From the NCBI GenBank assembly GCA_964560425.1, contig CAZLLE010000077.1, forward strand, positions 1-45,311: a DNA stretch of 45,311 nt, written 5' to 3'. Below the pieces are notes generated by a model. That model saw only the letters and a program-made list of their open reading frames with translations, was not told the origin of the DNA and did no database searches. This document shows positions 25,761-34,810 of the stretch, one piece after another. Numbering within the stretch: position 1 is the stretch's first letter; each line of letters opens with the position of its first letter. Both the position numbers and the translations under genes were made by a program. This DNA comes from CAZLLE01 sp964560425 (lineage in GTDB: Bacteria > Campylobacterota > Campylobacteria > Campylobacterales > QNZT01).

Positions 25761-27291
25761 AATGCAAGAAGTGTCTCACTTCACTAAAATATAGACTCAT
25801 TCCATACTCATTTGCCGCATCAATAATTTCTCCATCTCTAATACTTCCACCAGGTTCTATTACCGCTTTTACTCCAGCTGTTGCAGCAGCATCAATACTA
25901 TCTCTAAATGGGAAAAATGCTTCACTAGCCAAAACTGAACCATTTACATCCAAACCTGACTCTTTTGCTTTTTGTAATGCACATTTTGCAGCATCAACTC
26001 TGCTAGTCATTCCCATACCAATAGCAACCATTGCTCCATTTTTTACATATACAACACAATTTGATTTTGTCAAAGATGCTACTTTATAAGCAATTTCCAA
26101 ATCTTTTAGTTCTGTAGAGGTTGCTTTTTTATCAGTTACACACTTCGCATTTTTTACCTCATCCTCTCCAACTTCATCACTATCTTGATAAACAAAACCA
26201 CCATCAATATGTTTAAAATCATGGCTATCTCTACTAAGAGTTAAAAACTTCTGATTTTGTGTAAAAATTTTGATTCTTTTTTTTGATTCAAATACTTCTA
26301 ATGCCTCATCAGTTACTGAAGCCGCAATAATTACCTCTGTAAAAATCTCATTTATTTTAAGAGCCAATCTTTTATCTAACTCCCCATTAATAGCAACAAC
26401 ACCGCCAAAAGCAGATATTGGATCACAAGCTAATGCTTTTATATAACTATCATATAGATCATCACCTATTGCAAAACCACATGGATTTGCATGTTTAATG
26501 ATAGATATAGCAGGATCATCTCCAAAAGCAGCAGCTATCTTAATCGCTCCATTGATATCTGTCATATTATTAAAACTAGCCTCGCCTTTGAGAGCTATAA
26601 AATTTTGGCTAAAAAATGAGTCAAATTGATACAAAGCCCCTTTTTGGTGTGGATTTTCACCATATCTTGTATCAAATACTTTTTTACCAACAATAAATTG
26701 ATTTTCACCAAATCCACCATTAAATCTCTCGTTCATGTAATTTGCAATCATACTATCATAGGCAGCTGTATGTTCATAAGCTTTTATCATCAAATCTCTT
26801 CTAAATTCCATGCTATTTGAACCATTTTTTAGAGCATCTACTACTCTAGTATAATCATTAACAGAAGTTACAATCATAACATCATTAAAGTTTTTAGCGG
26901 CACTTCTAACCATAGCAGGACCACCTATATCAATATTTTCAATAATCTCATCAAAATCATCCGTAGAAGCAATCGTCTCTTTAAATGGATAGAGATTTAC
27001 ACAAACAATATCAATACCTTTAATATTATGCTCATGTGCTGTTTTTACATGAGAGTCCAAATCTCTTCTATGTAAAATTCCTCCATGAATATAAGGATTT
27101 AATGTTTTTACTCTTCCATCAAACATCTCTGGAAACTTTGTAACTTCACTAATTTCTATAGCTTTTAAACCATTATCTTTTAATAATTTATATGTACCAC
27201 CTGTTGAAATAATCTCATAACCCAATGCTTCTAACTCTTTGGCAAAATCTACAATACCATCTTTGTCACTTACACTAATTAATGCTCTCAA
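25759..27291 (-). CDS. purH: PurH, bifunctional AICAR formyltransferase / IMP cyclohydrolase
   Basis: About 510 residues. It catalyses the last two steps of IMP synthesis in the cytoplasm. The N-terminal MGS-like cyclohydrolase domain (about 1-190; ALISVSDKDGIVDFAKEL, IGGPAMVRSAAKN) is followed by the formyltransferase domain with RYGENPHQKGALY and IKHANPCGFA, whose Lys-His are catalytic. I chose TTG 27291 as start: GAGGG lies just upstream and the protein then opens MRALISVSDK as in homologues. The ATG at 27318 would add nine residues. It stands alone between convergent neighbours. Confidence 0.93.
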   Translation of the reverse strand: MRALISVSDKDGIVDFAKELEALGYEIISTGGTYKLLKDNGLKAIEISEVTKFPEMFDGRVKTLNPYIHGGILHRRDLDSHVKTAHEHNIKGIDIVCVNLYPFKETIASTDDFDEIIENIDIGGPAMVRSAAKNFNDVMIVTSVNDYTRVVDALKNGSNSMEFRRDLMIKAYEHTAAYDSMIANYMNERFNGGFGENQFIVGKKVFDTRYGENPHQKGALYQFDSFFSQNFIALKGEASFNNMTDINGAIKIAAAFGDDPAISIIKHANPCGFAIGDDLYDSYIKALACDPISAFGGVVAINGELDKRLALKINEIFTEVIIAASVTDEALEVFESKKRIKIFTQNQKFLTLSRDSHDFKHIDGGFVYQDSDEVGEDEVKNAKCVTDKKATSTELKDLEIAYKVASLTKSNCVVYVKNGAMVAIGMGMTSRVDAAKCALQKAKESGLDVNGSVLASEAFFPFRDSIDAAATAGVKAVIEPGGSIRDGEIIDAANEYGMSLYFSEVRHFLH

Positions 27292-27433
27292 ATCTATCCC
27301 TCTAAATTTTTGCCACATTATAGAAAGATAATCTTACATTTAGTTTCTATATAGTAGTTAAATAAATATATTTACTAGTTAATAAAAATAAATGTAATAA
27401 AATCTATCCACTGTTTTAATATTAGGGGTATTT

Positions 27434-28027
27434 ATGTCATTTTTTGAAGCTCTAGGAGCAAGTATAGATAATTTTTGGGCTTTTTTACCACTTAATCTAC
27501 AAGATGCTCATCCACCAATAACCTATTTTGCAATTGTTTTGCCTATTACTGCTCTATTTTTTCAGTTAATCTCTATAATTACAAAAAATAAAACTTATTA
27601 TAATGCAGCAAACTACCTATTTATTATGGGTACGGTTTTTCTTGTTTTATCCTATTTTACGGGAGAGATAAATCAAGAAGAGACTAGAAAATATCTTAGT
27701 TTTAGCGGTCAACAACTTTTTGATAAACATAAAACAGTAGGGATGCTACTTATCCTCTTCTATTCACTATTACTTTTATTAAAAATAATATCTATATATG
27801 TAGATAAGCGTCCTTTACGAATGTTTCTTGGTGTTTTAATGTTTGCGAGTATTTTTGGAATCTTCTACCAAATGAAAACAGGAACTGTACTGACATATAA
27901 ATATGCAGCAGGAGTGAGTATTCCCGAAGAAGATCCATACTATGAAATTCAAGAGCCAGATAATAGCAAACCATGCAAACCCCAACAATCATATATATAT
28001 GAACCTTCAGTAGTTGATGAGTGGTAA
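27434..28027 (+). CDS. DUF2231-like small membrane protein
   Basis: 197 residues with four membrane helices (about 32-52, 60-78, 98-118, 125-143) and a hydrophilic C-terminal tail. The N-terminal DAHPPITYFAIVLPI matches the HPxxVHFPIAL opening of DUF2231 proteins, predicted membrane proteins sometimes tied to redox or cytochrome functions. The start has AGGGG 7 nt upstream. The family call is by motif; function is unknown. Confidence 0.6.
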   Translation: MSFFEALGASIDNFWAFLPLNLQDAHPPITYFAIVLPITALFFQLISIITKNKTYYNAANYLFIMGTVFLVLSYFTGEINQEETRKYLSFSGQQLFDKHKTVGMLLILFYSLLLLLKIISIYVDKRPLRMFLGVLMFASIFGIFYQMKTGTVLTYKYAAGVSIPEEDPYYEIQEPDNSKPCKPQQSYIYEPSVVDEW

Positions 28028-28031
28028 AGCC

Positions 28032-28343
28032 CTAAGGCTGAAAACCACCATCATTAGGATTAAAACCACCCTCTTGTGGTGGTGTTGCTTGATCTTGTTG
28101 CTGTTCATAAACTATCATTGCCATCCTAACCTCATTAATCTGCTCTTGAGTAACATTATCTTCAGCACTCCAATTAACTTCAATGTCACCGCCATATTCG
28201 GCTCCCATATCCTCTATTTTCATAGTATACTCTTCAAGATCCAAACAAATCTCTACTCTACCATCTTCAGAAGTATCCCTCAACTCCAAATACCATCTAC
28301 CAATAGGATTAGATTTGATTACTGTTTCAAAAATTACTGCCAT
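28032..28343 (-). CDS. Conserved-looking hypothetical protein with Gly/Pro/Asn tail
   Basis: 103 residues, cytoplasmic, beta-rich (GRWYLELRDTSEDGRVEICLD) with an acidic character and a C-terminal low-complexity tail (PPQEGGFNPNDGGFQP). AAAGGTG stands at a good distance before the ATG, and a TATAAT (28395-28390, minus) gives a plausible promoter with a leader of about 40 nt. I do not recognise the family. The strand and start are well supported, because the plus-strand frames here have no ribosome site. Confidence 0.65.
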   Translation of the reverse strand: MAVIFETVIKSNPIGRWYLELRDTSEDGRVEICLDLEEYTMKIEDMGAEYGGDIEVNWSAEDNVTQEQINEVRMAMIVYEQQQDQATPPQEGGFNPNDGGFQP

Positions 28344-28389
28344 TTATTACACCTTTAATAAAATTTAATTCCTTTTACAAAAAAAATAT

Positions 28390-28397
28390 ATTATAAT
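28390..28397. promoter_or_regulatory. Overlapping divergent -10 boxes
   Basis: The sequence ATTATAAT reads TATAAT on both strands (minus 28395-28390, plus 28392-28397). It can serve the 28343 gene on the minus strand and, with a longer leader, the LysM gene on the plus strand. Such overlap would make the two starts compete. Confidence 0.4.
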
Positions 28398-28532
28398 GGT
28401 TACAACATGACAACTTACTTAAATAAATATTAAAAATAATATTAATTTAAGTTTTATTTAAGATGCTATAGACTATTATTCCATCTTAATTTATATTTGA
28501 AGTTAAATAAAATTTTTAAGGTATGTATTATT

Positions 28533-29084
28533 ATGTGGAAATTAATTATTGTAATTTTTGTTGTAGCAAATATTGCAATTTGGAGATTTGATATATTACA
28601 CTCTTTTGCAACTACTAATGGGCAGATTAATAATACTAACCGTTCTCAAGCTGTAATAGATTTTGTTGATTCAGTATCAAATAATCAACAAACAGAGTAT
28701 CAAAATGGAACAATTAGCCAAAGCAGTATCAATAGAGAGATAAATGAGATGATCCAAAACAGCAAAACTTCCAAAAGTAATTTTGATTCACAAGCTCTCA
28801 CTGATCAACTTACAGGCATGGCAAAAGGTAGTAACAATACAATCAATAGAACATATGCAAACAATATTTTAAAAGAGCTAAAAAGAAATAATATACATCT
28901 TATTGATATCCATAATGGAATCATTACAATTATATTAAATCAAAGTGATACTCTCTCTGCTCTATCAACGAGAATATATTATCAAAATAGAACTAATCTA
29001 CTTTTGCAGTACAATAAAGATAATATCACTAATGCCAACTTCTTGAAAAAAGGGACAAAAATTTATCTCCCTATTTCATCATAG
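28533..29084 (+). CDS. Membrane-anchored LysM-domain protein
   Basis: About 183 residues from ATG 28533. One N-terminal helix (about 2-20) anchors a polar, Asn/Gln/Ser-rich linker (about 30-115) and a C-terminal LysM-like domain (about 130-183; SDTLSALSTRIYYQNRTNLL then LKKGTKIYLPI), which binds N-acetylglucosamine-containing glycan. It probably tethers to peptidoglycan in the periplasm. Its last 14 nt overlap the 3' end of the convergent pqiC gene. A TTG at 28497 would extend it by 12 residues but is less likely. Confidence 0.65.
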   Translation: MWKLIIVIFVVANIAIWRFDILHSFATTNGQINNTNRSQAVIDFVDSVSNNQQTEYQNGTISQSSINREINEMIQNSKTSKSNFDSQALTDQLTGMAKGSNNTINRTYANNILKELKRNNIHLIDIHNGIITIILNQSDTLSALSTRIYYQNRTNLLLQYNKDNITNANFLKKGTKIYLPISS

Positions 29085-29637
29085 AAGAGACTATACCCTC
29101 TTCTAAGACTCTAAAAATTTTATTCATAGCATCAACAACATCTTTGATATCTTTTGATCTACTCTCTACCTTTTTGGAGAAGAGATAACTTTTTGTATCT
29201 CCATTTTTATCTATCCACTGCCATGAAGCATCAAGATAAACTACCTTCTCCTTTGCAAGAAAATGACTAATTTTAAGATATAATTTAGTATCAACTTTTT
29301 GCCCTCTTACTCCCCATGGATAGTTATAAACTTCTGGCATATTTAGACGCTTTTGTAAATATGAGATAATACGATTAGTCAACTCTTTATCCATACTCAC
29401 ACCCCAAAAATCACTTTTTGAAAAAATAATCTTTTGACTCTTCTCTTCTATCGGAATAGACTCTTTGAGTAGATACTCTGGTAATTTTATATCTGCAACT
29501 CCTATACTAGATATATTTTTTGAGATAGAGAGAACTTCTACAGGTGTTGTATCCAAAAGCATATAATAGTTTTTGTCTCTCATACTACAACCACTAAATA
29601 CCATAATTAAAACAGCAATATAAAAAATTTTAAACAT
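29071..29637 (-). CDS. pqiC: PqiC-like outer-membrane lipoprotein
   Basis: 188 residues with a lipoprotein signal (IMVFSGC, Cys about 17) and the ABC-auxiliary lipoprotein domain (YMLLDTTPVEVLS near the N-terminus and IGVADIKLPEYL). PqiC is the outer-membrane partner that contacts the PqiB needle for lipid transfer between the membranes. It overlaps the end of pqiB by 1 nt, so it is the last gene of the pqi set. Confidence 0.82.
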   Translation of the reverse strand: MFKIFYIAVLIMVFSGCSMRDKNYYMLLDTTPVEVLSISKNISSIGVADIKLPEYLLKESIPIEEKSQKIIFSKSDFWGVSMDKELTNRIISYLQKRLNMPEVYNYPWGVRGQKVDTKLYLKISHFLAKEKVVYLDASWQWIDKNGDTKSYLFSKKVESRSKDIKDVVDAMNKIFRVLEEGIVSSMMK

Positions 29638-31241
29638 TAATCATCTCCAAAAATAAGTGAATTTGGTTTCTTTTCCAACTTCTCTAAAACAGAATTCATT
29701 GATTTAGAGGTGGCAGTCAACTCTTTTAACATAATAGTTATCTGCTCTGCAAGTAGAGAGTTTGCACCATCTGCATCCAATAAATATTGTGTAGATTTCA
29801 AAATCTTTTGTAAATCTTTTAAACTTTTATTAATCCCGATAGGAATATTTTGAGTATCTTTCTTTGAAATTAGTTTCCTAATATTTTTCAAAATATCTAC
29901 TAGGGGTTTTGAACTATCATTAATAGTATCATCCAATGATAGTACAAGAGTATCAAGACTTTTTACAAGGTGATTAACATCTTTCATTAAATCAGACCTT
30001 TTAGATTTTGAGCTAGGAAAAATATCAAAATCTCCCAATGAAACAATCTCCTCTTGTGATACATTTTTATCAAAGTAAAGATTTATAAATAGTGAACCTA
30101 TAATTGGATTTGTACTATCTACATGAGCTCTTAATCCCCTATTTTTAACAGCATTTTTTAGATTTTCTTCACCACTTCTATTATTATCTTCAAAAATCGT
30201 ATGATCTATTCCAATAAATATCTCTGATACTATTTTAGTACTATTACAATCATAATTAAATTTTACCTCTAAAACTTCTCCTATTTTAATACCTCTAAAT
30301 GCTACAGTAGCACCTATTCCAAGATTAGCTACAGGGGAGTCAAAAGATATTTTATAACGCTTTAAATTTTCAATTTGAGTATAAAATTTCCTCTCCTTTG
30401 CATCAGCAAGGCTTTTAAATAGAAAAAAATTATCACTATCTTCTATAGAGCTATTTTGATCAAAATAGATTGGATTCGTGCCAAATTCAATACCGCTATT
30501 TAGGATATAAGCAAAAGGAGCAAAATCCAAACTCAAACTTGAATTTGAAAAATCAATATCCATACCACTCATCGCCCAAAATTTTGTATGTGATTTGATT
30601 AATTCATGATAAGGAGATTTTACAAATGCTACAAATTCAACATGAGAGCCATCTTTGGAGATATTTAGTTTTTCAATTTTCCCCACTTTTACCTTTCGAT
30701 AATATATAGGTGAGCCTTTTTGTAAATTTCTAGCTTCTGGAGCTACAAGATGATATCTCTTTCCTGCATTTGAAGAAGGATCTACAAAAGGCTCTTCAAG
30801 TCCTATAAAAAATCTCTCCTCTTTTTCACCTCTAGCACTATCAAGCTCAATATAACTACCTGACACTAAAGTCTCTAATCCTGTAATACCATTTGTGCTT
30901 ACTACTGGTTTTACAATCCAAAATTTGGTATTTTCATTTAGATATGGTGCCGTCTCGACATTCATTCGTGCCTTTACAACCACACCTTTTACACCCTCTT
31001 GAAGTGTAATTTTTTTGACAACTCCTACAGTTACATCTCTATATTTAATAGTACTCTGATTCGCTTTTAATCCCCCACTCTCTTCAAATAAAATGACAAC
31101 CTCAGGACCAAGCTGTGAAAAATATTGATATATCAACCAAATAGATATTAAAATTGCAATAATTGGCACAAGCCAAATTGAGGTCAAAAATTGTAATTTT
31201 TTGGACTCTACTGCTTTTGGTATATTCTCTTCTTCTCTCAT
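29637..31241 (-). CDS. pqiB: PqiB, three-MCE-domain lipid-transport protein
   Basis: About 534 residues: an N-terminal helix (about 20-40), then three MlaD/MCE domains (about 45-140, 160-260, 285-390) with repeated cores (IKYRDVTVGVVKKI, IYYRKVKVGKIEKL, VAFRGIKIGEVLEV), and a C-terminal helical region (about 420-530) that in PqiB homologues forms the periplasm-spanning needle. It shuttles lipids between inner and outer membrane. I prefer ATG 31241, 5 nt after the pqiA stop, to ATG 31259 that overlaps it. Confidence 0.88.
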   Translation of the reverse strand: MREEENIPKAVESKKLQFLTSIWLVPIIAILISIWLIYQYFSQLGPEVVILFEESGGLKANQSTIKYRDVTVGVVKKITLQEGVKGVVVKARMNVETAPYLNENTKFWIVKPVVSTNGITGLETLVSGSYIELDSARGEKEERFFIGLEEPFVDPSSNAGKRYHLVAPEARNLQKGSPIYYRKVKVGKIEKLNISKDGSHVEFVAFVKSPYHELIKSHTKFWAMSGMDIDFSNSSLSLDFAPFAYILNSGIEFGTNPIYFDQNSSIEDSDNFFLFKSLADAKERKFYTQIENLKRYKISFDSPVANLGIGATVAFRGIKIGEVLEVKFNYDCNSTKIVSEIFIGIDHTIFEDNNRSGEENLKNAVKNRGLRAHVDSTNPIIGSLFINLYFDKNVSQEEIVSLGDFDIFPSSKSKRSDLMKDVNHLVKSLDTLVLSLDDTINDSSKPLVDILKNIRKLISKKDTQNIPIGINKSLKDLQKILKSTQYLLDADGANSLLAEQITIMLKELTATSKSMNSVLEKLEKKPNSLIFGDD

Positions 31242-31246
31242 TTTCT

Positions 31247-31840
31247 CTACTTCTCCCATAATAATCTAATATCAAATGCATGAGCTGAAAGCATAGTAAA
31301 AAATACCATTGTAGCAAATGCACTAATTCCCGCTCCAGGTATAATTTGTACATGAGTAAACTGAACTAAGGCAGTCAATATTGCTACTACAAATACATCA
31401 ACCATTGACCATGGACCAATAATCTCTGTAATATAAAATAGTTTATGTTTATCAACATTTTTGGCATACAGCTTCAATTTTACCCCAAGTAAAAGATAAA
31501 ATATTAATACAAATTTAATAATTGGAACAAATACAGAAGCTACTAAAATAATCAAAGCAATAGGATAAGAGCCATTTTCCCAAAGAGTAACCACACCCTC
31601 TATAATGGTACTACCCTCCTCTACTCCAAACTGTTCTGTCACTAAAATAGGATATACATTAGCTATAACATAAAAGATCATTGCACTTATCAAAAAAGCC
31701 AATGTTTTCTCAAAACTATGTTTTTTATGATGATAAATTTTTGAATCACACCGCCTACAAATTATCTCATCGCCACTATCATAATTGACACACTCACAAA
31801 CAGGACATCTAAGAACTTTTCTATTCATAAAGAGTCTCAT
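31247..31840 (-). CDS. pqiA: PqiA-like integral membrane protein, second half-size unit
   Basis: 197 residues. An N-terminal zinc-ribbon (CPVCECVNYDSGDEIICRRC) is followed by four membrane helices (about 48-68, 88-115, 125-150, 165-185). E. coli PqiA is about twice this size and contains two such repeats in one chain. Here the halves are separate genes. It overlaps the upstream half by 20 nt and ends just before pqiB. It probably forms the inner-membrane entry of the lipid pathway together with the other half. Confidence 0.85.
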   Translation of the reverse strand: MRLFMNRKVLRCPVCECVNYDSGDEIICRRCDSKIYHHKKHSFEKTLAFLISAMIFYVIANVYPILVTEQFGVEEGSTIIEGVVTLWENGSYPIALIILVASVFVPIIKFVLIFYLLLGVKLKLYAKNVDKHKLFYITEIIGPWSMVDVFVVAILTALVQFTHVQIIPGAGISAFATMVFFTMLSAHAFDIRLLWEK

Positions 31841-32444
31841 TTCTCAAACTCCATAGCTCATAAAGGCTAATATTTTTGGTAATATATATCTCCAAAGCTA
31901 CAAAAACAGATAATGCACCAAAAGCGATACCAAACTCAATTTGAGCATAACCAATCATTTTTACTAATGCTACCAAAATACTAATCAAAAAAACTTCACT
32001 CATATTCCATGGTAAAATATGAGCTAATAATACAAGTAATCTCTTACTCAAACATCTTCCTCTTTTGAGCTTAAAAACCAATAAAATAATCAAAAGTAAC
32101 AACATTAAAATTAGAGGAAATATAAAAATCACAAAACTACATAAAATAGCCACAAGAAAAAAATTATCATCAAAAAGGGTAAATAAAACAAAAGGGAGAG
32201 TAATGGATTGTATATTTCCTTGCATATCAATAGTTACAATTGGAAAAATATTTGCAATAATAAAAAAGATAAGAGCTGTAATAGTTAGAGCCAACCCCTT
32301 ATCGACCAAAGATTTGTGTTTACGATAAAGTACACTACCGCACCTAGAACAACATGCAACTCCACCGTCACCTAAGACAATTATCTCATGTAAAGTATAA
32401 CATTTTTGGCAAATAATAAATTTATCTAACTCTTGATCTTTCAT
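31821..32444 (-). CDS. pqiA: PqiA-like integral membrane protein, first half-size unit
   Basis: 207 residues. An N-terminal zinc-ribbon with two Cys pairs (CQKC and CSRC, about 13-38) leads to four membrane helices (about 50-70, 90-125, 135-160, 170-190). It is the paralogue of the gene at 31247 and matches one PqiA repeat. It starts 38 nt after the HD-GYP gene, so the pqi genes may be transcribed with the cyclic-nucleotide genes upstream. Confidence 0.85.
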   Translation of the reverse strand: MKDQELDKFIICQKCYTLHEIIVLGDGGVACCSRCGSVLYRKHKSLVDKGLALTITALIFFIIANIFPIVTIDMQGNIQSITLPFVLFTLFDDNFFLVAILCSFVIFIFPLILMLLLLIILLVFKLKRGRCLSKRLLVLLAHILPWNMSEVFLISILVALVKMIGYAQIEFGIAFGALSVFVALEIYITKNISLYELWSLRNETLYE

Positions 32445-32482
32445 AGTTTACAATAATAGCATAAAATACAAAATTATTTTAA

Positions 32483-34810
32483 TTAATGAGTAGTAACCTC
32501 CATATTCAGATAATTTTCTAAAATCTGTTTATCTTTGATAAAATCAACAATACCACTATCTAATTCACCATTTTTTACCATAGCTGATAAAATTTTAAAT
32601 GCCTCTTCTGGTGTTTTTGCTCTTTTATATGGTCTATCACTTGCAGTTAAAGCCTCCATAATATCTACAATAGCCAAAATTCTAGTCTCAAAAGAGATAT
32701 CATTAGCTCCTAATCCAAATGGATAACCTTTTGCATTTAGTTTTTCATGATGACCACTTGCAATCTCTTTCACTTTTTGGAACTTTTTTGGAAAGGTAAT
32801 CATATTTAACATCTCATAAGTTACAAGGGCATGTTCATTGATCTTTTCTCTCTCTTTTGTTGTCAAAGTTCCTCTTATAATAGATAGATTCTCTACCTCA
32901 TTTTCACTAAGCATCATCATAGATTCACCATTGATTACAAAATTCTTTTTGGCAATATTCTTTATTCTTATAATATCTTTATCCGTTACAAAAAAACTAG
33001 CTCTATTAACTCTATTTAAAAAAACTCTATCTTTTTCAAGCTCTTCTATTTTTTGTAGATAAAACTCTTCCATTTCAAAAATATTTGTACTACTTTTACC
33101 CTCCAAAATTGCACACTTTAACTCCAACATTTCACCCCTCAAAAGAGCTTTCACTCTCTCAAACCGTTCATTAATAAGCTCAATACGATCAAAAATCGTC
33201 TCCAATCTTGTCGCCTTATCCAAAATATATTCTGGGGTTGAAATTTTTCCAATATCATGCATCCAAGCAGCAAGATCTAGCTCTTTTAACTCCTCTGCCG
33301 TATAGGATATATCTTTATAAATGGTCTGATCTTTATCAATCTCTTTTGATACCAACGACATCAACTCTGCCACTCTTGATATATGAGAATATCCGTACTC
33401 CGATTTTTTACTCATAGCATACGATATACTCTCCAAAAAAGAGATAAGCATACTCTCCATATCTTCAATCAATCTATTTTTTGTAATAGCACTAGCCGCC
33501 CAGTTTGAATAGGTACTTGTCATATCAATATCACTTTGAGTAAAAGAGATAATCTTATCTTTTATTCCTCTCTTATTAATAAGTTGTAATACACCAACAA
33601 CCGCCCCATCTTGATTCATCATAGGTACTACCAACATTGATTTTGAACGGTAATTATTTAATTTATCAAACTTTTTAGCACCTTCAAAACTTACACCATG
33701 GTGATTATAGATGTAAACATCAGGGATATTTATAATTTTCTTACTAAAAGCACAAAGAGCTGAAATATTTTCATGATTCTTTTTGCCATTATTATATAGT
33801 GATATAGTCGGTAATTTTTTATCAAATTCAGAGATATTAAGCTTGAAATTTACTACAGAATTAAAAGTTAATACATTATTCTCTTTTAGATAAATTGTTC
33901 CACCCTCTGCATTTGTATATTCCATAACCTCCAATAAAATCATCTTCAAAATTTTGCTTAAATCTTTTTCGGTAGAGAGTGCAGTCGAAACCTTCATCAA
34001 CCTTTCAGTAGGAGTACTACTATTTACTCTATTTTTAAGATACTCTCCATCTCTAATAACTCTACCACTATTTTTAAGAGAGCCATATATATTCAACTCT
34101 GCAACTACCTCTTTATAAAAACTAGGCTTGATATGCATAGCATATATACTTACATCATCTCGTTTGAGCTTTTTAAGCTCTTGTTGTAGTAGTTTTGGAG
34201 TTAGATGTTTGCTAGATTTTGCCAACATATCCATATGAGAGGGAAATGATACATCTATAATTACAGAATCTATTTCTAAGTTTTTATTTACCTCTTGCCA
34301 TAAATTATCACACAAATATGTATCCGTAGCATAAACCGCACTAAAATCTCTCTTTTTGATAACATATCCACAAGTAGCAACTGTATGATTTAGTATAATT
34401 GGTTTAAGTGAAACATTTTCAAATATATACTCTTTACCAATCTCCAAAGCAATAAACTCTATAGATTTTTTGGAAGAGTCTAATAGATCAATCTCTTTAA
34501 AATCAGGCCAAATAGACCAATTAAAAATATATTTATCCAATGCATCCAAAGTCTCTTGAAGAGCAAAAATTTTGAGAGGTTTTTGCATTTTTGTAAAATA
34601 TGTATCAATCAAAAAAGCAATATCACTAATATGATCCAAATGAGAGTGAGTCAAAAAGATATACTCTATATATTGAGCCATCTCACCAAGCCCATTCATG
34701 ATATTACCAGCATCAATAACAATGTTATCTGCTACTTGAAGACAGCTTGAGCCATTATCAATATCTTTACCACCACTTGTCCCCAAAAATCGTATATCAT
34801 TTTGTATCAT
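32483..34810 (-). CDS. Class II cAMP-PDE-like / GAF / HD-GYP fusion protein
   Basis: About 775 residues with three domains. Residues 1-260 are a metallo-beta-lactamase fold of the class II cyclic-nucleotide phosphodiesterase type: FLGTSGG, His55-Ser-His57-Leu-Asp59-His60 and IFNWSIWPDF. Residues about 270-440 are GAF. Residues about 480-770 are HD-GYP, with His518-Asp519 (HDIGK) and His687-His688...Gly695-Tyr-Pro (HHEKLNAKGYP), the c-di-GMP phosphodiesterase signature, plus an insert after HDIGK. I chose ATG 34810 (GGAG 9 nt upstream); GTG 34825 is too close to a site. It overlaps the cyclase gene by 14 nt. It may degrade both cAMP and c-di-GMP; activities are inferred. Confidence 0.85.
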   Translation of the reverse strand: MIQNDIRFLGTSGGKDIDNGSSCLQVADNIVIDAGNIMNGLGEMAQYIEYIFLTHSHLDHISDIAFLIDTYFTKMQKPLKIFALQETLDALDKYIFNWSIWPDFKEIDLLDSSKKSIEFIALEIGKEYIFENVSLKPIILNHTVATCGYVIKKRDFSAVYATDTYLCDNLWQEVNKNLEIDSVIIDVSFPSHMDMLAKSSKHLTPKLLQQELKKLKRDDVSIYAMHIKPSFYKEVVAELNIYGSLKNSGRVIRDGEYLKNRVNSSTPTERLMKVSTALSTEKDLSKILKMILLEVMEYTNAEGGTIYLKENNVLTFNSVVNFKLNISEFDKKLPTISLYNNGKKNHENISALCAFSKKIINIPDVYIYNHHGVSFEGAKKFDKLNNYRSKSMLVVPMMNQDGAVVGVLQLINKRGIKDKIISFTQSDIDMTSTYSNWAASAITKNRLIEDMESMLISFLESISYAMSKKSEYGYSHISRVAELMSLVSKEIDKDQTIYKDISYTAEELKELDLAAWMHDIGKISTPEYILDKATRLETIFDRIELINERFERVKALLRGEMLELKCAILEGKSSTNIFEMEEFYLQKIEELEKDRVFLNRVNRASFFVTDKDIIRIKNIAKKNFVINGESMMMLSENEVENLSIIRGTLTTKEREKINEHALVTYEMLNMITFPKKFQKVKEIASGHHEKLNAKGYPFGLGANDISFETRILAIVDIMEALTASDRPYKRAKTPEEAFKILSAMVKNGELDSGIVDFIKDKQILENYLNMEVTTH

